Assembly (NCBI RefSeq): GCF_017874215.1
Contig: NZ_JAGGLB010000023.1
Span: forward strand, 62,001 to 126,000
Reading direction: 5' to 3'
Source: Paenibacillus eucommiae
GTDB lineage: Bacteria; Bacillota; Bacilli; Paenibacillales; NBRC-103111
DNA: 64,000 nucleotides
A model generated the notes under the pieces. It was given only the letters and a program-made list of their open reading frames with translations. It was not told the DNA's origin and searched no databases. Shown one piece after another: positions 15,655 to 25,173 of this stretch. Each line of letters starts with the position of its first letter. Within the stretch, counting starts at the first letter, position 1. The translations under genes were made by a program, and so were the position numbers.

Positions 15655-16293
15655 CTAATCCTTCCATGGCGAGTGCAATACACAATCACAAAAACTGGTT
15701 CGTTTAAAGCCTGGAAGCAAAAGCTCACAAACATCCGATTTAATATTTCCGAATGTGGTTTCCGGTTTATGCTTAAAGCCTTCGAGAAAAGCGGGCAATA
15801 TCTTATTCTTGAAATTGTCCCGCGGATAAGCAGCGACTACCTGCTCACGCGTCTCTTCCGAAATGCTTTCAAAGTTTTCACCCATAACATCATAGCCGAC
15901 TCCCGAGTATATTAACGCAACTTCAGGCTCTTTATATGGTGCAACTCCGATCGTTGTGTGCAGGGCGATGGCGTCCCATACTAGTCGAATAGACTCATCC
16001 GGCACCCCATGCTGTTGAAGATAGCTGCGGGCTGCATTGGCCCCGTCCACTTCAAAACGCTTATCTGGACTGCTATATTTCTTGGTGAGCCCCAAATCGT
16101 GGAACAGTGCGCTAATATAAAGCAGCTCTGCATCAAATTTCACCCGAGCATTCTTACCTTGAAGGGCGCCAAAAAGAAATACACGGTGGGAATGATTCCA
16201 TAGTAGTGTATCGCCATGCTCACGAAGCAGCTCAGCTGCGCCAACAGCTAATTTGCTGTCAGGAATTATTATATCTGAAACGGATTTCAACAT
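15655..16293 (-). CDS. HD-domain hydrolase (cyanamide hydratase-like)
   Basis: A 212-residue HD-superfamily protein: an upstream His (WNHSHRVFLFG, ~33), the HD pair (ALFHDLGLTKKY), a following RFEVDGANAAR segment and a distal His (DAIALHTT), which together form the metal site. The pattern RFEVDGANAAR...VWDAIALHTT...GVGYDVMG resembles cyanamide hydratase/Ddi2-type HD proteins more than nucleotide phosphohydrolases, but substrate is not proven. ATG 16293 follows GGAGG by 8 nt; an in-frame GTG-type extension to 16308 has no site. It precedes the LysR gene. Confidence 0.8.
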   Translation of the reverse strand: MLKSVSDIIIPDSKLAVGAAELLREHGDTLLWNHSHRVFLFGALQGKNARVKFDAELLYISALFHDLGLTKKYSSPDKRFEVDGANAARSYLQQHGVPDESIRLVWDAIALHTTIGVAPYKEPEVALIYSGVGYDVMGENFESISEETREQVVAAYPRDNFKNKILPAFLEGFKHKPETTFGNIKSDVCELLLPGFKRTSFCDCVLHSPWKD

Positions 16294-16541
16294 ACAACTA
16301 ACCTCCACTTTTGTATTTCAATACTTTTAAAGTATATTTGAGCCCAAAACAATTAGTCAATGTTATCGTTTCTATAATAATGATAGATAAAGAACATGAT
16401 ATATCATTAAAACCATCTATAGTTATGATAGATAATGTAACATTGATCTTATAAAGATCTCAGCCATGTCATTGAGAGAGATTTAAGGTTGGGATCGCCA
16501 TTGGAATACTGAAGCTTACTTTCATTGCCCGCCCTTAACAG
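16294..16541. other. Intergenic region between the HD and dehydrogenase genes
   Basis: AT-rich, with an inverted pair TCAATGTTA (~16355) / TAACATTGA (~16436) and two copies of ATGATAGATAA. It probably contains the HD-gene promoter. No gene is seen. Confidence 0.4.
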
Positions 16542-16582
16542 AAAAAGCAGCCCGCTATATACTCCAGCAAGGGGCTGCTTTG
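16542..16582 (-). terminator. Intrinsic terminator of the keto-acid operon
   Basis: The stem AAGCAGCCC / GGGCTGCTT is followed on the minus strand by TTTTTC. Confidence 0.7.
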
Positions 16583-16665
16583 GTTGGGATCGATTCTTAT
16601 AATATAGCTTTACAGAGCTTGAACAAGACTGAAGAACTATTTTGAGGTAAAACGGCTGAGGGAGC

Positions 16666-17529
16666 TTACTGCTCCCTTTTCTTATAATCGTAAAAACCCC
16701 GTCCAGACTTTTTGCCCAGCCAGCCGGCAGCGACATACTTGCGAAGCAGCGGACAGGGACGATACTTCGAATCCCCTAGGCCTTCATGAAGCACCTCCAT
16801 GATCGCCAGACAGGTATCCAATCCGATAAAATCAGCTAACGCCAAAGGCCCCATCGGATGGTTCATCCCTAGCTTCATTACTTCATCGATCGATTCCCGT
16901 GCAGCAACTCCCTCATAAAGGCAAAAAACCGCTTCATTAATCATCGTCAATAAAATCCGATTCGATACAAATCCCGGAAAATCATTCACTTCTATCGGCA
17001 CTTTGTCCATGCGCTTGGCTAAATTCTCAACGAGCAGGTACGTCTCATGAGAAGTACGCAACCCACGGATGACTTCAATCAGCTTCATAACAGGGACCGG
17101 ATTCATAAAATGCATGCCAATAACTTGATCCGGGCGCTTCGTAAAAGATGCAATCTCTGTAATCGCAAGTGATGACGTATTGCTGGCAAGTATGGCATGC
17201 TGCGGGCAGATCAGGTCCAGCTTTTTGAAAAGCTCAGATTTTATTTGCATGTTTTCCACAATCGCTTCAATCACCATATCCACGTTCCGTCCATCTTCCA
17301 AGTCACTGGATAGAGAGATTCGGGCTAAAATGGCATCCATTTCTGCTTGAGATTTGCGCTTCTTTTCCACATCCCGGATTAGATTATTGCGAATAGTACC
17401 TAACCCTTTAAGTGAGTATGCAGGATCGATGTCATTTAAAATGACATTCATCCCTGCAGCAGCGACAACCTGGGCAATTCCGCTGCCCATCTGCCCTCCC
17501 CCAATGATCATCAGCCTCTGGATGTCCAT
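16666..17529 (-). CDS. 3-hydroxybutyryl-CoA dehydrogenase
   Basis: ~287 residues. NAD-binding Rossmann motif near the N-terminus (LMIIGGGQMGSGIAQVVA), a catalytic-region stretch (QVIGMHFMNPVPVMKLIEVI) and the C-terminal dimerisation domain (DFPGFVSNRILLTMINEA; GMNHPMGPLALADFIGLDTCLAIM). It interconverts 3-hydroxyacyl-CoA and 3-oxoacyl-CoA with NAD(H), in fatty acid or butyrate metabolism. ATG 17529 was preferred over TTG 17532; both follow GAGGA. Last gene of a three-gene operon. Confidence 0.9.
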   Translation of the reverse strand: MDIQRLMIIGGGQMGSGIAQVVAAAGMNVILNDIDPAYSLKGLGTIRNNLIRDVEKKRKSQAEMDAILARISLSSDLEDGRNVDMVIEAIVENMQIKSELFKKLDLICPQHAILASNTSSLAITEIASFTKRPDQVIGMHFMNPVPVMKLIEVIRGLRTSHETYLLVENLAKRMDKVPIEVNDFPGFVSNRILLTMINEAVFCLYEGVAARESIDEVMKLGMNHPMGPLALADFIGLDTCLAIMEVLHEGLGDSKYRPCPLLRKYVAAGWLGKKSGRGFYDYKKREQ

Positions 17530-17552
17530 CAATTAAACGTCCTCATTTCTAG

Positions 17553-18497
17553 TCATATGTAATTTTTGGAGGCTTTGAGCTGTTGAATTAATTTTCGGGC
17601 TAACCTTCTCTTCGATGCTTGTATATCGTCCTTTTCGTAGGTATAAAAACCTTCCCCGGATTTGACGCCCAGCTTTCCTTCTTCCACTTTTTTTCTCAAT
17701 AATTGATTGGAAGAGCGTGAATGATCCATGTCTTGCAGCAGGTTGTCTCCTACCGTGCACCAAAGATCCAGCCCCCCTAAATCAGCGATTTCGAGCTGCC
17801 CTGTTGTAGCATATCTGAAAGCCGGACCGAACTTCAATGCTCTGTCTACATCTTCCGGGGATGCGATCCCTAATTCGATAATGGAAAAAACCTCGCGGGC
17901 AATCGCTTGTTGAATCCGATTGGCGATGAGCCCCGGAACATCTCTTTGTACTTTCACGGTCTGCTTGTCTATAGACTTGTATAATGCCTCAACTTCCAGA
18001 TAAACAGGCTCAGGCATATTTCCGAAGTAAGATAGCTCTACAATGGGCATTAGATGTCCCGGATTAAACCAGTGATTTATGATCATCCGCTTTTTGCGCT
18101 CATCACTAACCAGCTGCATGAGATCCGTGAGCTTCAAACTGGACGTATTGCTTGCGAAAATGGCGTGTGGAAGACAATACGAGTCCAGCTGCTGAAACAG
18201 CTGTTGTTTAAGCTCTAGAATCTCAGGAACTGCTTCAATGATATAATCACGATCTTCAACTGTCCCTTTCAAATCTGCCGACAAGTGAATTCGTGCGATT
18301 GCTGGAGCTACTTCCCCATATCCAATCACATTTTCTTCCGCCAATAATTCTAGTTCATCCTTAATTTCATCTACAGCAGAAGCTAGTCTGTTCTGGTCCC
18401 TGTCATATAAATTAACATCGTAACCATACATCGCAAAAGTTCCCGCAATCCCATGTCCAAGCGTCCCGGCGCCTAAAACGGCTATTTTCTGTATCAC
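17553..18497 (-). CDS. 3-hydroxyacyl-CoA/beta-hydroxy acid dehydrogenase
   Basis: 314 residues. Rossmann GxGxxG at the N-terminus (IAVLGAGTLGHGIAGTFA), an HAD catalytic segment (MIINHWFNPGHLMPIVELS, with the His) and the C-terminal domain (DVPGLIANRIQQAIAREVFSIIE). It differs from its downstream paralogue and could oxidise a free beta-hydroxy acid, as carnitine dehydrogenase does, because it is coupled to a beta-keto acid cleavage enzyme: the BKACE stop overlaps this GTG start as GTGA. The exact substrate is inferred only. Confidence 0.85.
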   Translation of the reverse strand: MIQKIAVLGAGTLGHGIAGTFAMYGYDVNLYDRDQNRLASAVDEIKDELELLAEENVIGYGEVAPAIARIHLSADLKGTVEDRDYIIEAVPEILELKQQLFQQLDSYCLPHAIFASNTSSLKLTDLMQLVSDERKKRMIINHWFNPGHLMPIVELSYFGNMPEPVYLEVEALYKSIDKQTVKVQRDVPGLIANRIQQAIAREVFSIIELGIASPEDVDRALKFGPAFRYATTGQLEIADLGGLDLWCTVGDNLLQDMDHSRSSNQLLRKKVEEGKLGVKSGEGFYTYEKDDIQASKRRLARKLIQQLKASKNYI

Positions 18498-19339
18498 GAC
18501 AACATGCTTCTTTCTCCATGGTTATGTAACTTCAAAATCTGCCTAGCCTCATCCGGTGAAGCGACTTCTTTACCTGCTTCTCTGATGAGTCTTGCCGCCC
18601 GCTCTACAAATTCAGCATTTGATTTAGCCAGCCTGTTCTTTGTATAAAAGACATTGTCCTCCATACCTACCCGGACATGGCCGCCCATTGCGATCGTTGC
18701 AAACAGGATGGGAAGATGATGTCTCCCTACGCCAAAAGCAGACCATGTGGCATCTTGCGGGATCAAGCCTTTTAGAAAAACAAGATTTTCAATCGTAGCT
18801 CCTATTCCACCAGGTACTCCCATGACAAATTGGTAATGCCCCGGCGTATTCAGAACTCCCTTGTTGACATAATGAAAGGAGTTATAGACCATTCCGGCAT
18901 CCATAATTTCTATCTCAGGCTTAATTGCATGCTCCATTGTAATTCTCCCCAGCTTCTCCAGAAAATGAGGATGGTTTATGAACAACGTGTCATGCATCCA
19001 ATTCATAGTTCCTGCATCAAAGGTTGCCATCTCTGGCTTTAATTCGATCAAATGAGCTATTCTATCATCATTCGTAGCATTCAGATCACCTGAGGTTGTC
19101 AGATTCAGAACAATATCACACCGGCTGCGAATCAGCTGCACCGTCTCTTTGAATTTCTCCAAATTCATCGTGCCTTTCCCTTCATCATCCCGCACATGCA
19201 CATGTGCAATGGAGGCTCCAGCTTTCCAACATTCATAAACGTCGTCTGCAATCTCCTGGGGGGTTAAGGGTATATTCGGATTTTGTCCCTTTGTGGGGAA
19301 CGCACCTGTTGTTGCAACCGTTATCATTACCTTTTCCAT
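18494..19339 (-). CDS. Beta-keto acid cleavage enzyme (BKACE, DUF849)
   Basis: 281-residue TIM-barrel Zn enzyme that condenses a beta-keto acid with acetyl-CoA to give acetoacetate and a new acyl-CoA. Family signatures: a substrate-binding N-terminus (TVATTGAFPTKGQNPNIPLTP), the Zn ligands HVHVRD (~46-51), the ETG/EIEIMDAGM-like segment, and GGHVRVGMEDN near residue 225. First gene of a three-gene operon with two dehydrogenases, consistent with oxidation of a beta-hydroxy acid followed by cleavage. The ATG follows GAGGTG. Confidence 0.92.
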   Translation of the reverse strand: MEKVMITVATTGAFPTKGQNPNIPLTPQEIADDVYECWKAGASIAHVHVRDDEGKGTMNLEKFKETVQLIRSRCDIVLNLTTSGDLNATNDDRIAHLIELKPEMATFDAGTMNWMHDTLFINHPHFLEKLGRITMEHAIKPEIEIMDAGMVYNSFHYVNKGVLNTPGHYQFVMGVPGGIGATIENLVFLKGLIPQDATWSAFGVGRHHLPILFATIAMGGHVRVGMEDNVFYTKNRLAKSNAEFVERAARLIREAGKEVASPDEARQILKLHNHGERSMLS

Positions 19340-19658
19340 ATGATAGATTCACCTCATACTTCCCATAATTCTCATAATTTTCTATTCATAAGCTTTCAGG
19401 ATTTAGTCGTATTGTATTTAGTAGTATTGTAAGTGAAGGAACTATGGGTGTCAATTAATTATTCTAATATACGAATACGATTCACATATGAGAAAACTTG
19501 ACAGTGTCCTTTGAGGAGCGTGTTCGTCAGTGTCAAATCGTTCGGTTGTTTTATGGTTTTATCCACAAACTCTAATGACTATAATATAACGTGTTTCGCT
19601 ATGAACATCTCCTGATTTAGAAAACCGAAGCAGCCGCTCTGGCCACCGTCCTCACCAC
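19340..19658. other. Intergenic region upstream of the BKACE operon
   Basis: Contains a direct repeat of TAGT(C/A)GTATTGTA at ~19407-19433 near the operon start, and at 19507-19526 a 20-bp fragment 19/20 identical to 6561-6580 in the fold-back element. No gene is seen. Confidence 0.45.
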
Positions 19659-19697
19659 AAAAAAAACCTCGCAACTGCAGTCTGCAGCCACGAGGTT
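19659..19697 (-). terminator. Intrinsic terminator of the sugar-utilisation cluster
   Basis: The stem AACCTCG / CGAGGTT has an inner CTGCAG pair and is followed by a run of Ts on the minus strand. It lies 36 bases after the stop codon of the SLH protein gene. Confidence 0.8.
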
Positions 19698-19733
19698 ATA
19701 TTTTTGTTAAATTAAAATAGTCTTGCCAGTGTA

Positions 19734-22700
19734 CTATTCAGCATCCGGCAACTCGACAAGCGACACATCATCTACCCATATGGTATCCGTGCCGGACATG
19801 AACAAGTAGATCCAGTTATGCTCATACACTGCATTTAAGTCTGGCGCATATTCCAGTTCCAGCAGCTGCCACTCACCGTTCAGTGCAACGTCCGCATTCG
19901 CAGTTACCGGGTTGTTGCCACCGCCCGCCAACATCTCATAGATGGACACATTAGCCGTCCCGGGCGAGAGCCCTTTGACCCAGGCGCTCAGCTTATACCG
20001 CTTGCCAGGCTCAAGCTGGAAATCCTGCAATGACCTCGCCAGCGTGTATTCCCCCCCTTGCAGCTCAAGCTTCAGAGAACGCCCGCCGCTGTGCGCTACT
20101 GTATGATCCCATACACCAGTCGGTGCAAACCAGCGGTCCGGAAAGCTGCTCGGCGTAGCAATCTCAAACCCGGGATTGTACAGCAGATTGCCAGCTTCAG
20201 GGGCTGTTAATTCTACTAAACTCACGTCATCGATCCATAACTTATCGGTGCCGGACATGAAAATGTATACCCAGTAGTGATCGTATGGCGCGTTGGTAGG
20301 AGGCTCATATTCCAATTCTACCGTTTGCCATTGATGATTGGCCGTTAAATCCGCGTTGGCGGTCATAGTCGTTGCGCCACCCGTGCCAACACCATAAAGC
20401 GACATGCTTACTGATCCTGTCGAGGCTCCTTTCACCCGCGCACTCAGCTTGTAACGCTTGCCAGGCTGAAGCTCCAGATCCTGGTCGGCGCGGGTATATA
20501 CGTAGGGCGCCCCATTCAAATCCAATCTTAAAGAATGCGTCCCTGCGTATTTGTCCCCTCCGTCCCAGACAGTTGAGGAAGATAGCCATCCTGCTGCAAA
20601 ACTTCCTTCATTGCCACGCTCAAAACTGGGGTTATCAACCAGATTAGCCTGATTGCCTGACTGCTCCAGATGGATGGGGTAGAAATCGCCCGGGTTCCAG
20701 ACCATGCCTCCACCCCATGTGAAAAATCTTTCTTTGCCATGGAAATTTCGGAAAAAGAAGCCATAGAGTGTACTCGTATCCGCTGGATTCACGCCAATAC
20801 TGGCGAAAGGAATGACTTGAATCGCATTCCAGCGATCAGTGCCAACATGTGCCCCAGCATACCACTCTCCATTATAAGTTGAATCCTGGAACGATTTGTA
20901 CTCGAATTTCACTGCTTGCGGATTGGAGAAGAAGCCATAATAAGTGCCAGCCCGGTCTCCTGTGACATAGGTTTCAACCGAGTCGTCCGCTCCGCTGCTC
21001 CACCATTCGCCAGGAGCACTTTCACTGACTACCATACTTGCCAGATCATCGTCCATGTTTTCATAACCGACGTACAGGTTTTCATCATCCCAAAGCAGGT
21101 ACACATTCGTTTCTACCGGTACCGGGAGTTTCGTACCCATTTCGCGAAAATCGCTCATTGGTACCGCTTCAGCCCAAGGGCCTGCGCTGAAATCGGTTGC
21201 GTTCATAATGTCTGTTTTGTTGAAAGCTGTCTTGATGGCTGTGGCTGACAAGTTAGGCAATTGCCCCACTGTAAATACCATTGTTTCAAACGTCGTTTTA
21301 ATCGGCGCAATACGCTGCTTGGCCGCCGCATCCGCCAGATTCCACGCCGTATCCAGTGCCGCCTGGGCAGCATCCGCGATACCCGCCTCAATGACATAGC
21401 GCCCGATATACTGGCTTTCCCGGGAATACACACTCACAGGCTGCTGATCATAATTGTAGCCTTGCTCAATAAGATCATAATAAGTGCCCATCGCCTCAGC
21501 GGCTGCCCCGTAGGCCTTGGTCAAGAACTTGTCTTTCAAAGCATCCAGATCGGCATCCGGGTCCCAGTATAATTGGTGGATGAGCCAGTATTGCAAGGCG
21601 TTGATGCCCCATATATCCCCGTTGTCAACCTGTCCTTCAGGCATGACTCCAGTAATGCCAAGATCGCGATAATACTGCATATCCGCCTGCACTTTGTCTG
21701 CAATTGGACGCTCATACACGTGGGTAGCACAACAGCCATAATAATTGTACATCACAATATTTGACGTTTTGGCTGCCCAGGCTTCCAGCTTCAGCTTATA
21801 GCCATAATTGGAATTGCTTTGGTCCGTCGTGTTGAACGGGGCGCGCACATCCTCCGCAGCAGGCGCCATCACGATGACAATATTGTCCTCCAGTTCTACC
21901 TTAGGAGGCGTATCTGTGAAGAAATAAGCGAACGTCGTAATTTTCACATCCGGATGCGTCAGCTTCAGCTCAGCCGCTACTTTATTCAGGAAGGTGAAGA
22001 AAACCGTTGATTTATAAGCCGGATCTTCCGGCTGGACTACAAGCCCTGCAGGTGTAGTGAATGGCAGGCTGCTAAGTTCACCTTGGCTGAACACCTGGTT
22101 ATCCATAATGCCTACCCCCACGTATTCCAGCGGCTGAACGGCGAGCAACGCCCTGATTTCACTTGCTACCACTCCCGGCACATCCGGATGATAGAAGTTA
22201 ATCTGTGACTGATCCACTGTAACGGGTACATATTCCCCATTAATCTCGTTATAGTATTCAGGATGCGTGGCGAAATATTTATCGTTCGGCAGCCAAGAGT
22301 CAAGATTATGGCCCAGTAAGAACGGAGTAATGCCTACGCTGTTATGCCTGTTCCAATACTGCACATTGCCCATTTCCGCCAATTTAATATTCAGTTTGTT
22401 GCGAGCAAGCATCTTTTCGGTATCCAGATCAGAATGGAACTCCCCGTACTTGCCCGAACCGGTCGTGTGCCAGCCGCGCAGCAAAAACGGTGATTTCTCT
22501 GCATAATTAACCTTCCCGGCGAGGATTGTCGACTGCGGGTCATAGAGCGTACCGATCGAGATGGATCGGGTCCACAGGATATCTGCATTCTCTTCCAGGA
22601 AATCATACACGCCGTTCAATACGCCGCGCGATTCATCACCAATGATGTAAATGCGGCTGCCTACGGCGCGAATGGCGTAGCCGTCGGAACCGGCCAGAAA

Positions 22701-25073
22701 GCTGAGATCGTCAGTGTACAGGCTGGCGAGCTGTGTTTCAGTCTCTGGGGTAGCAAGCACAATCTCCACTTTGCCGCTGGAATTGCCGGAGCTGATCGTT
22801 GTAATCTCCGGAGCCGGTCCTTGCTCGGCATCCACTTCAATCAGCCTTATGTCATCCACCCACATCGAGTCCGTACCTGACATAAAGAAATAGACATTAT
22901 TGAAATTGTACTGGGCAGCAGCATCAGGCGCATAGTCCAGTTCTACCAGTTTCCATTCCGATGTTAAAGCACTTTCTGCCCGGGCAGTTACAGGGTTGCT
23001 GCCACCACTGGCCTGCCGCTCGTGGATTTCCACATTCATTGTTCCGGCGCCTGCAGACTTCACCCAAGCGCTTAGCTTGTATTGCTTGCCTGGCGCCAAA
23101 TGCAGCTCCTGCTCACTTCTGGCAAACATATACGAATTGCCCTCCAGATCGATCCGCATCGAATGACTGCCGGATTTCGCTGCCGCAGCATCTCTTGCAG
23201 CAGCAGGTGAAGACCAGCCTTGCGGCAGTGTACCGCTCGTTTGCTCGAACCCAGGATTGACCAACAGGTTCGATGTATATTGCACAGCCAGTTCAGGCGT
23301 ATGGAGTGCAACGCCACCAGCGCTTGCCTGCACCGCGATTACATAACTGCCATCAAGCAATGCATCTGTAATTTGAAAAGAACCACGGACAATTTTCCGT
23401 TCATATCCGCCCACTGTCACTTCCGTAGGCAGATTGACAGGAATGGCGTTACTGCCGGTTTGTACCAGCGCAATTGTGGCCGGACTGGCCTGATTATTGA
23501 CAATGTGCACTTCGAGCGGGTAGTGCCCGCTTTTGGCCAATGACAGTTCTTCATTGGCAAACAAGACACTGACCGCTGCCGACAAATCCCGTTTGAAGAT
23601 CGGCAGCTCAGCTCCGCTGACCAGCTTGATTGTGTCCTGCAGCTCCCGTGCTGCATAAAGCAGCATTTCATCCGCTTCCGCGCCGATAAAGATATCCGCA
23701 TTGGCAGCACCTGAGCTTACTATTGCTGGTGGTGTGCCTGGGTTCGGGCTAGAAGTAGGAGTAGGCGTAGGAGTAGGCGTAGGAGTAGGCGTAGGAGTAG
23801 GCGTGCTGCCGTTTTCGTTTCCGTTTCCACTTTCATTGCCAGTACCAGTACCTGTCGCTGGAACTTTTGGCTGCTCTTGCCGCGTATCCTTGGCGACCAG
23901 CTTATTGCCAATTGTAGCCGTTATACCGGCTGCAAACTGCACTTGGACAGGCCAATTCTCCAGCTCCGCGCCATTTACATGAAAGACCGCCTTTTCAATC
24001 TTGCCCTTGCCAATTACAGAAGCAGGAGCATTAAAGGAAAGCGTTACCACTTTTGCAGATGCTGCCAGTTCAATTATGCCGCTGGAATCCATCTGCAAAT
24101 CCTGAATAACTGTTCCTTCGCCGACAGCAAGCTTAATATGCTTATTCCATTTGCCAACCCTTGTCGGTCCGGTCAACGTCGAATGCAGCAGCGTAATTCC
24201 CGGGTCGCCGCCACCAAGTATATAGGTTGAACCTAATACAGTGACACCTTCAAGCAGCACTTCCCCGTCATTTACGCCTTGCGTAATATACAGATCGCCT
24301 GCGATCGTCAGATTGCTTAATTTCACCCCAGTGCTGTTGACGACCAGGTTCCCGGCAACATCTGCATCATAATTGCCAGGCTGGTTCACCAGCGTGCCCA
24401 TCACATTCTGGATCATCTGCACAACTTCAGCACGGGTCGTGTTATTATGCGGATTAAACCGATTGTTTCCGCTCCCCTGCAGATATCCCTTGGCCTGCAA
24501 AGCTGCTACTCCAGCCGCCGCATAACCCGCAATATCCTGGCTATCCGCAAACGTTGCATCAGCTCCCGCGCCGGATCCTACTTGAAAGGCGCGCGCAACA
24601 ATAACCGCAGCGTCCTGACGGGAAATAGATGTATCAGGCGAGAACTTGCCACTGCCGGTACCATTGATAATTTCGAAGGCATGCAGTTTGGCAACATCTT
24701 GCACATACCAGGCATCGGCTGGCACATCCGAGAATGGACTACTACTGCCTGAAGTGCCAGGAAAGTTAAATACCCGGTTGATGAATGCGGCAAATTGGGC
24801 ACGAGTGACCGAACTGTCCGGCCGATAGCTCTGATCATCGTACCCTTGTAATAAACCGCTTTCAATCCATTTTTGCATAACATCTCGCGCCCAATGCTCT
24901 GTAATGTCCGATGTGCCCTGTGCAGTTTGCGTCCCCGCACCTGCTGCGCCCGCCTGTACAGGCGGCAACAGCATAAGCAGCATACAAGCAATGATCGCCA
25001 TTGACACTAAACGATTCCACTTGATTCTGTCGGTTCTGATATTCATCATTTTCATCATGTTCATCATCTTCAT
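19734..25073 (-). CDS. SLH-anchored DUF4838 glycosidase-like protein with three carbohydrate-binding modules
   Basis: 1779-residue secreted protein. A Sec signal peptide (~1-44) is followed by three SLH domains (~55-103, 113-163, 174-226) that bind secondary cell-wall polymer, a beta-rich region (~235-420), a Thr-Pro linker (~450-470), a CBM4/9-like module beginning NLLVNPGFEQ, then a glycosidase-like half (hexosaminidase-type N-domain plus DUF4838 barrel, approximately 800-1330). A CBM9-like domain follows (WDDENLYVGYEN) and two more CBM4/9-like modules start NLVDNPSFERG and NLLYNPGFEIA. It probably displays polysaccharide-degrading activity on the surface. ATG 25073 has AAGGAG; the upstream in-frame extension of 26 residues would spoil the signal peptide. 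Confidence 0.88.
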   Translation of the reverse strand: MKMMNMMKMMNIRTDRIKWNRLVSMAIIACMLLMLLPPVQAGAAGAGTQTAQGTSDITEHWARDVMQKWIESGLLQGYDDQSYRPDSSVTRAQFAAFINRVFNFPGTSGSSSPFSDVPADAWYVQDVAKLHAFEIINGTGSGKFSPDTSISRQDAAVIVARAFQVGSGAGADATFADSQDIAGYAAAGVAALQAKGYLQGSGNNRFNPHNNTTRAEVVQMIQNVMGTLVNQPGNYDADVAGNLVVNSTGVKLSNLTIAGDLYITQGVNDGEVLLEGVTVLGSTYILGGGDPGITLLHSTLTGPTRVGKWNKHIKLAVGEGTVIQDLQMDSSGIIELAASAKVVTLSFNAPASVIGKGKIEKAVFHVNGAELENWPVQVQFAAGITATIGNKLVAKDTRQEQPKVPATGTGTGNESGNGNENGSTPTPTPTPTPTPTPTPTSSPNPGTPPAIVSSGAANADIFIGAEADEMLLYAARELQDTIKLVSGAELPIFKRDLSAAVSVLFANEELSLAKSGHYPLEVHIVNNQASPATIALVQTGSNAIPVNLPTEVTVGGYERKIVRGSFQITDALLDGSYVIAVQASAGGVALHTPELAVQYTSNLLVNPGFEQTSGTLPQGWSSPAAARDAAAAKSGSHSMRIDLEGNSYMFARSEQELHLAPGKQYKLSAWVKSAGAGTMNVEIHERQASGGSNPVTARAESALTSEWKLVELDYAPDAAAQYNFNNVYFFMSGTDSMWVDDIRLIEVDAEQGPAPEITTISSGNSSGKVEIVLATPETETQLASLYTDDLSFLAGSDGYAIRAVGSRIYIIGDESRGVLNGVYDFLEENADILWTRSISIGTLYDPQSTILAGKVNYAEKSPFLLRGWHTTGSGKYGEFHSDLDTEKMLARNKLNIKLAEMGNVQYWNRHNSVGITPFLLGHNLDSWLPNDKYFATHPEYYNEINGEYVPVTVDQSQINFYHPDVPGVVASEIRALLAVQPLEYVGVGIMDNQVFSQGELSSLPFTTPAGLVVQPEDPAYKSTVFFTFLNKVAAELKLTHPDVKITTFAYFFTDTPPKVELEDNIVIVMAPAAEDVRAPFNTTDQSNSNYGYKLKLEAWAAKTSNIVMYNYYGCCATHVYERPIADKVQADMQYYRDLGITGVMPEGQVDNGDIWGINALQYWLIHQLYWDPDADLDALKDKFLTKAYGAAAEAMGTYYDLIEQGYNYDQQPVSVYSRESQYIGRYVIEAGIADAAQAALDTAWNLADAAAKQRIAPIKTTFETMVFTVGQLPNLSATAIKTAFNKTDIMNATDFSAGPWAEAVPMSDFREMGTKLPVPVETNVYLLWDDENLYVGYENMDDDLASMVVSESAPGEWWSSGADDSVETYVTGDRAGTYYGFFSNPQAVKFEYKSFQDSTYNGEWYAGAHVGTDRWNAIQVIPFASIGVNPADTSTLYGFFFRNFHGKERFFTWGGGMVWNPGDFYPIHLEQSGNQANLVDNPSFERGNEGSFAAGWLSSSTVWDGGDKYAGTHSLRLDLNGAPYVYTRADQDLELQPGKRYKLSARVKGASTGSVSMSLYGVGTGGATTMTANADLTANHQWQTVELEYEPPTNAPYDHYWVYIFMSGTDKLWIDDVSLVELTAPEAGNLLYNPGFEIATPSSFPDRWFAPTGVWDHTVAHSGGRSLKLELQGGEYTLARSLQDFQLEPGKRYKLSAWVKGLSPGTANVSIYEMLAGGGNNPVTANADVALNGEWQLLELEYAPDLNAVYEHNWIYLFMSGTDTIWVDDVSLVELPDAE
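23755..23808 (-). repeat. 12-bp repeat encoding a Thr-Pro linker
   Basis: Alternating GTAGGA/GTAGGC units on the plus strand encode (TP)n between the wall-anchoring and catalytic parts of the SLH protein. Confidence 0.8.
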
Positions 25074-25173
25074 AGTACCCGCTCCTTCATTGTAATTTCT
25101 CCAAAACCTCAGCCAAATGCTTCCTGGCAACCGCCATGTTGCATCAATCACCTCCTCCCATTGTCCAGCTGTA

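Noticed and set aside
25074..25151. 26-residue N-terminal extension of the SLH protein
   Set aside because: It would bury the signal peptide and has no ribosome-binding site, whereas ATG 25073 has AAGGAG.
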